A stretch of DNA of 49,653 bases, taken from positions 173,860-223,512 of the forward strand of contig JACPAF010000001.1 in assembly GCA_016180965.1 (NCBI GenBank), written 5' to 3'. This DNA is from Candidatus Aenigmatarchaeota archaeon (GTDB lineage Archaea; Aenigmatarchaeota; Aenigmatarchaeia; JACPZZ01). Below the pieces are notes generated by a model. The model saw only the letters and a program-made list of their open reading frames with translations. It had not been told where the DNA came from and did not search any database. The first letter of the stretch is position 1. Every line of letters starts with the position of its first letter. This document shows, piece by piece, positions 45,395-49,653 of this stretch. A program made the translations under genes and the position numbers.

Positions 45395-46267
45395 TTAGAT
45401 TTTATCTTTTAGCTGTGCGATTGTTTCCATCAAAAGTTTTGAAGCGGTCATTTCCGTGACGTTGTTGTCGGGTAACGGGCGCAACTCGACGATATCCATG
45501 CCGACTATTTTTTTTGCGTTTTTCAAAACTTTAATCAGTTCCAAAACTTCATGGTACAACAAACCGTCCGGTTCCGGAGTTCCGACACCCGGCGCGATGC
45601 CGGGATCGAAAACGTCCATGTCGACGGTTATGCAGACGTTTGAGTTTTTTACAAATTCCAAAAGTTTTTTCTTCGCTGCGTCGAAATTGTCGCGTAACTG
45701 GTAGCGAAAAATCATCCTGTCAGAAAATGTCTTTTCCTCCTCGGCTATGGAGCGTATCCCGATTTCTAGTATGTTTTCTTTCCCAATTTCATCGGAAATT
45801 CTCCTCATTACGCACGCGTGGTTGTTCTTGTCGAATTCAAACGTGTCCCGCAGGTCGGCGTGCGCGTCGAAGCTTACCACTTTAAAATTAAGTTTGGAAT
45901 TTTTTATCGCCTGTATAACTCCCAATGTAACGGAGTGTTCACCGCCGAACATCAGCGGTGTTTTACCGTTTTTCAATACATCTTCTGTTTTTTTGCGTAT
46001 TGTTTCAACTTCATTACCATCGGTTAATTTTATGTCTCCCAGGTCGAAAAGTCCGACGTCCAATATGTTGGAATCCGTTCTTATGTCGTACTCTTCGGTC
46101 TGTATCATCGCGTCTCTTATGGCTTTCGGGCCTTGGGCGGTCCCTTTAAGGTACGTGGTGGTCTTGTCCAGCGGTGCACCGAAAAACCATATTTTCGCGT
46201 TCTCTTTATCGGAGCAATACAATTGAGAATAGTTTTCCGGCGTGCCTTCGATGTTTTTGGAGTCCAT
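45395..46267 (-). CDS. speB: Agmatinase / ureohydrolase family
   Basis: FGGEHSVTLGVIQAIK, SFDAHADLRD, VDMDVFDPGIAPGVGTPEPDG; MDSKNIEG start at 46267 (ORF track 46288). Confidence 0.92.
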   Translation of the reverse strand: MDSKNIEGTPENYSQLYCSDKENAKIWFFGAPLDKTTTYLKGTAQGPKAIRDAMIQTEEYDIRTDSNILDVGLFDLGDIKLTDGNEVETIRKKTEDVLKNGKTPLMFGGEHSVTLGVIQAIKNSKLNFKVVSFDAHADLRDTFEFDKNNHACVMRRISDEIGKENILEIGIRSIAEEEKTFSDRMIFRYQLRDNFDAAKKKLLEFVKNSNVCITVDMDVFDPGIAPGVGTPEPDGLLYHEVLELIKVLKNAKKIVGMDIVELRPLPDNNVTEMTASKLLMETIAQLKDKI

Positions 46268-46291
46268 AGATAAATCACATAGAAACAAGAT

Positions 46292-46299
46292 ATTTAAAT
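46292..46299. promoter_or_regulatory. Shared palindromic TATA box (ATTTAAAT) for speB and dCMP deaminase
   Basis: Centre about 28 bp from the minus ATG (46267) and about 27 bp from the plus ATG (46322). Confidence 0.55.
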
Positions 46300-46321
46300 T
46301 AAGACCAGAATGTGAATATAC

Positions 46322-46828
46322 ATGACAATTTTGGAAGATTCAAAACGCCCGGATTTCGACGAGTATTTCATGCGCATTGCTGTTGAAGTAGCGTCGCGCG
46401 CGACGTGTTTGCGGCGCCATGTGGGCGCGGTCTTAGTGCGCGAAAACAGGATACTTTCGACCGGTTATAACGGATCGCCTGTTGGCATGCAACATTGCAC
46501 GGAAGTCGGTTGTTTAATAGTTAATCGTCAGGACGAGGACGGTTCTACGAAAGAGCATTGTATACGCACTGTGCATGCGGAGGAAAATTCTATTTTGTAC
46601 GCTGCCAAACATGGAGTTAGCACGGAAGGCGCAACACTCTACATTACTGCCGGTGTCTGCGTTGCGTGCGCGAAGAACCTGATAAACGCCGGAATAAAGA
46701 GAATAGTTTACGCGGGCGATTATCCGGGCGAACATGCGCGCAAATTTTTGAACGGCGCCAATGTACAACTTATCCATTTCGATCCGAGCGTTCTGCAGAA
46801 TAAGTTTGTTGACAAGCTTTGTTTTTAA
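46322..46828 (+). CDS. dCMP deaminase-family cytidine/deoxycytidylate deaminase
   Basis: RHVGAVLVRENRILSTGYNGSPVGM, VHAEENSILYAA, CVACAKNLINAGI. Confidence 0.93.
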   Translation: MTILEDSKRPDFDEYFMRIAVEVASRATCLRRHVGAVLVRENRILSTGYNGSPVGMQHCTEVGCLIVNRQDEDGSTKEHCIRTVHAEENSILYAAKHGVSTEGATLYITAGVCVACAKNLINAGIKRIVYAGDYPGEHARKFLNGANVQLIHFDPSVLQNKFVDKLCF

Positions 46829-46876
46829 TATTTTTGTTTAATACTTTGAACCAAGATAATTTTTACCAGGTGCATT

Positions 46877-47506
46877 ATGAAAGGCCAATTCTTTCCCTAC
46901 GGCGACACGATTAAAACGCGTTCATTCCCATTTGTCACGGTCGCCTTAATAGCCGTTAATGTAATCGCTTTTGTCCTGAGCCTTTCCGATTTTGATTTCA
47001 TTATCCAAACTTTCGGTTTCGTGCCGAGTTTGTTTCCTTCATCATTCGCTTTTTTAACAATTTTCACATCCATGTTCCTGCACGCGGGCGTTGACCACAT
47101 ATTCGGCAATATGTGGTACCTTTGGATATTCGGCGATAATGCCGAGGATAAGCTGGGAAAAATAAAATTTATACTTTTTTACCTGACATCCGGCATAGTT
47201 GCATCATTGGCGCAATATTTAATTGACCCGTACTCAAGCGTACCGTCCATCGGAGCTTCGGGAGCGGTTTCAGGAATTTTAGGCTGTTACCTGGTTTTTT
47301 TCCCTAAATCCAGGATAACGACGTCTGCGGGATATTTTGTGAATGAAACCCCGGCATGGTTCGTCATCGGATTTTGGTTCTTGATACAGCTGTTTTTCGG
47401 CGCAGCTTCTTTGGTCGGAGCGAGCGGCAGCAATATTGCGTTTTTCGCACACATCGGAGGTTTTGTTTTTGGATATGTAGCTGCCAAGGCAATGAGAAAA
47501 TCATGA
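46877..47506 (+). CDS. Rhomboid-family intramembrane serine protease
   Basis: HIFGNMWYLWIFGDNAED, SIGASGAVSGILGCY (GASG), AHIGGFVFGYV. Confidence 0.94.
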   Translation: MKGQFFPYGDTIKTRSFPFVTVALIAVNVIAFVLSLSDFDFIIQTFGFVPSLFPSSFAFLTIFTSMFLHAGVDHIFGNMWYLWIFGDNAEDKLGKIKFILFYLTSGIVASLAQYLIDPYSSVPSIGASGAVSGILGCYLVFFPKSRITTSAGYFVNETPAWFVIGFWFLIQLFFGAASLVGASGSNIAFFAHIGGFVFGYVAAKAMRKS

Positions 47507-47534
47507 TAAATAGTGGTTAAAGCAAAAACTAATT

Positions 47535-48917
47535 ATGGACAGTGTTCTGAAAAGGGCTTTGAAAGGAATAATTCCTACGAAGAAAGAAGAAAAGGACATG
47601 CAGAAAATCTCCCGTAAATTGCTGATAGCCGTTGGCAAGTTCGCGGACAAACATAATGCCGATACAATATTGGCGGGTTCGATAACCAGGAACACTTGGC
47701 TTAAGGAAAAGAAGGAAATAGACATTTTCGTGGCATTTCCAGACAACCTTCCGGATAAGGATCTGGCGACTATCGGATTGCAAATAGGCAAAGCGGCTAT
47801 CAAATCAATGGGCGGGCGCCACATAATTTCGTACGCGCAGCATCCATACGTCCGCGGTTTCGTGGGAAAATATCAAGTCGACATTGTGCCGTGCTACAAA
47901 CTGGATTCGGCGGACAAAATCAAATCCGCCGTCGACCGCACGCCGTTCCATGTAAAATTCATAGAAAAAAACATGCGTTCCGAACAAGCAAACGATGTGC
48001 GCCTGTTAAAACAATTTTGCAAATCTGCGGGCGTTTATGGAGCGGACCTGAAGACTGAAGGGTTATCAGGTTACATGTGCGACCTTTTGATAATAAAATA
48101 CGGATCATTTTCTAATACAATTAAGAACATATCTAACTGGAAAGCCGGCAGTGTTATAACGCTGCAGAACGAAGTTGCGCAGAAATTTGAGAATGCCCCG
48201 CTGGTTTTGATCGATCCGGTGGATTCCAAAAGAAACGTTGCTGCGGCTGTCTCGCCGAAAAATTTTGAGTTTCTGGTTTCGCGCGCGAAAAATTTTTGTA
48301 AAAAACCATCAGATAAATTTTTCACGATACAAAAACGCAAACCGATGGAAAGGCCGGAATTTCTAAAATTGAAGAAATTGCGCGGGACTAGCGTTATTGC
48401 GGTTGCGTTTAAACCGCCGAAGGTTGTTTCCGATATACTTTGGCCGCAGATGAGAAGATTTGTAGAGCGTATGGGCCAGATGCTGAGAGAAAACGATTTT
48501 AAGCCGATGAATTGCGCAGGATGGTCGGATGAAAAAAATATTGCGATTGCCATTTTTGAAATGGAAGTTAACAACCTTCCGAACATCAAGAAAAAGGTTG
48601 GTCCGTCCGTGTTTGCCCACACCAACTCACAAAATTTCATCGAACATTATGCGAAAAACCCTGTACGCAAACCTTACGTTGAAGGCGTTAATTGGGTCGT
48701 TGAGACTGGAAGAAAGCACGTCAACGCTGCTTACTACATGTTGGATGTGTTAAAACAAAACCAGAAGACCCTGGAAGCTGTTGGAATACCCAGCCATATT
48801 GCGGAATACATCTGCAAAGGTTCGAAAATAGCGGTCGATGAGAAAATCTACGGGCTGATTAAAAACAACAAGGAAGCGAAAACATTTATTAGAAATTTCT
48901 TTGGTTATGTAAGCTAA
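47535..48917 (+). CDS. cca: CCA-adding tRNA nucleotidyltransferase, archaeal class I
   Basis: LAGSITRNTWLKEKKEIDIFVAFP; AYAQHPYVRGFVGKYQVDIVPCYKL; RTPFHVKFI. Confidence 0.95.
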   Translation: MDSVLKRALKGIIPTKKEEKDMQKISRKLLIAVGKFADKHNADTILAGSITRNTWLKEKKEIDIFVAFPDNLPDKDLATIGLQIGKAAIKSMGGRHIISYAQHPYVRGFVGKYQVDIVPCYKLDSADKIKSAVDRTPFHVKFIEKNMRSEQANDVRLLKQFCKSAGVYGADLKTEGLSGYMCDLLIIKYGSFSNTIKNISNWKAGSVITLQNEVAQKFENAPLVLIDPVDSKRNVAAAVSPKNFEFLVSRAKNFCKKPSDKFFTIQKRKPMERPEFLKLKKLRGTSVIAVAFKPPKVVSDILWPQMRRFVERMGQMLRENDFKPMNCAGWSDEKNIAIAIFEMEVNNLPNIKKKVGPSVFAHTNSQNFIEHYAKNPVRKPYVEGVNWVVETGRKHVNAAYYMLDVLKQNQKTLEAVGIPSHIAEYICKGSKIAVDEKIYGLIKNNKEAKTFIRNFFGYVS

Positions 48918-48950
48918 TTACAATTAAATACTATTAATCTAACTTATCTT

Positions 48951-49653
48951 ATGGAAATAATTTTCCTTGGGACAGGATCCGGGATACCGTCACGGGAGCG
49001 CAACCATCCGGCGATACTGCTGAAATACGAAGGTTACCAGCTCCTTTGGGACTGCGGCGAAGGAACACAGAGACAAATGGCCATCGCCGGCGAAAGCCCG
49101 ATGAATATCGACGATATATTCATAACACATTGGCACGCAGACCATTTCGCCGGACTTATCGGATTAATACAATCTATGAACTTGGAAGACCGTTCTAAAC
49201 CATTAACTATTTACGGGCCCGAGGCGGAACTTTTTGTTTCTGATATATTAGAACTTGGCCATTGGGGTGTCGGATTTCCTGTGAAGGGCAAAGAATTGAA
49301 CTTCGACGGAGACGAAATAGAAACGGTTGCTAAGTACGAGGATTTTTCAGTCTCTTCAATACAAGTTAACCACACAGTACCTGCGGTTGCGTATTGTTTC
49401 AAAGAAACGGATCGGATAAATGTGGATTTGAAGAAAGCGTCAGTTTACGGGCTGAAAGAAGGTCCGATAATTGGGAAATTAAAAAATGACGGATTTGTGA
49501 TCCACAAAGGCAAAACTGTTAAACTTGAGGACGTATCAACGACGCGCATTGGAAGGAAAGTAACATATTCCGGAGATACGACCCCGTGCGATAATATGGT
49601 GAAGATATCCAAGAACGCGGACATAATGATACACGATTCAACATTTCTTGAGG
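48951..49653 (+). CDS. rnz: Ribonuclease Z (C-terminus off window edge)
   Basis: MEIIFLGTGSGIPSRERNHPAILLKYEGYQLLWDCGEGTQRQM...FITHWHADHFAGLIG...VTYSGDTTPCDNMV. Confidence 0.95.
   Translation, partial: MEIIFLGTGSGIPSRERNHPAILLKYEGYQLLWDCGEGTQRQMAIAGESPMNIDDIFITHWHADHFAGLIGLIQSMNLEDRSKPLTIYGPEAELFVSDILELGHWGVGFPVKGKELNFDGDEIETVAKYEDFSVSSIQVNHTVPAVAYCFKETDRINVDLKKASVYGLKEGPIIGKLKNDGFVIHKGKTVKLEDVSTTRIGRKVTYSGDTTPCDNMVKISKNADIMIHDSTFLE

Noticed and set aside
48071-48640. 189-aa minus-strand ORF
   Set aside because: Antisense to the CCA-adding enzyme.
1-49653. CRISPR array, tRNA/rRNA genes or transposases
   Set aside because: No regularly spaced direct repeats, tRNA-like cloverleaf, rRNA-like segment or transposase-like ORF was noticed on reading. 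A tRNAscan/CRISPR tool run would be needed to exclude them formally.

Overview
This 49.65 kb window is archaeal chromosomal DNA. Markers: TFIIB, a histone, eIF5A, archaeal Trm1, an archaeal CCA-adding enzyme, an Lhr-type helicase, dolichol-linked glycosylation genes and mostly leaderless promoters. A DPANN-type lineage is my guess and is not proven. Bases 1-23.4 kb form a large surface-glycan/N-glycosylation locus: a WbpB/D/E/I-like diacetamido-sugar set, epimerases, GT2/GT4/GT-C enzymes, a flippase, an AglH/MraY-like GlcNAc-1-P transferase, and an oligosaccharyltransferase STT3/AglB split into two overlapping ORFs. Bases 23.4-31.2 kb hold an HTH-CBS regulator divergent from a bacterial-type MetK, then Nth, Lhr, a TGS GTPase, NAD kinase and a KH protein. 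Bases 31.2-40.0 kb hold an uncharacterised divergent gene set: tandem paralogous small proteins, small membrane proteins, a 629-aa unknown, a TIM-barrel-like putative metalloenzyme with a large insertion, and two paralogous nucleotidyltransferase/HEPN-like proteins. This is the best candidate for an undescribed system. Bases 40-49.6 kb are mainly information-processing and housekeeping genes, plus a frameshifted, apparently bacterial DUF4256 gene. Non-coding signals include a 23-bp perfect palindrome between metK and the HTH-CBS gene, a pair of related 32-bp intergenic hairpins, a predicted three-way-junction structure before eIF5A, and a 16-bp GC palindrome between TFIIB and histone. All calls come from reading the sequence; no database searches were run.
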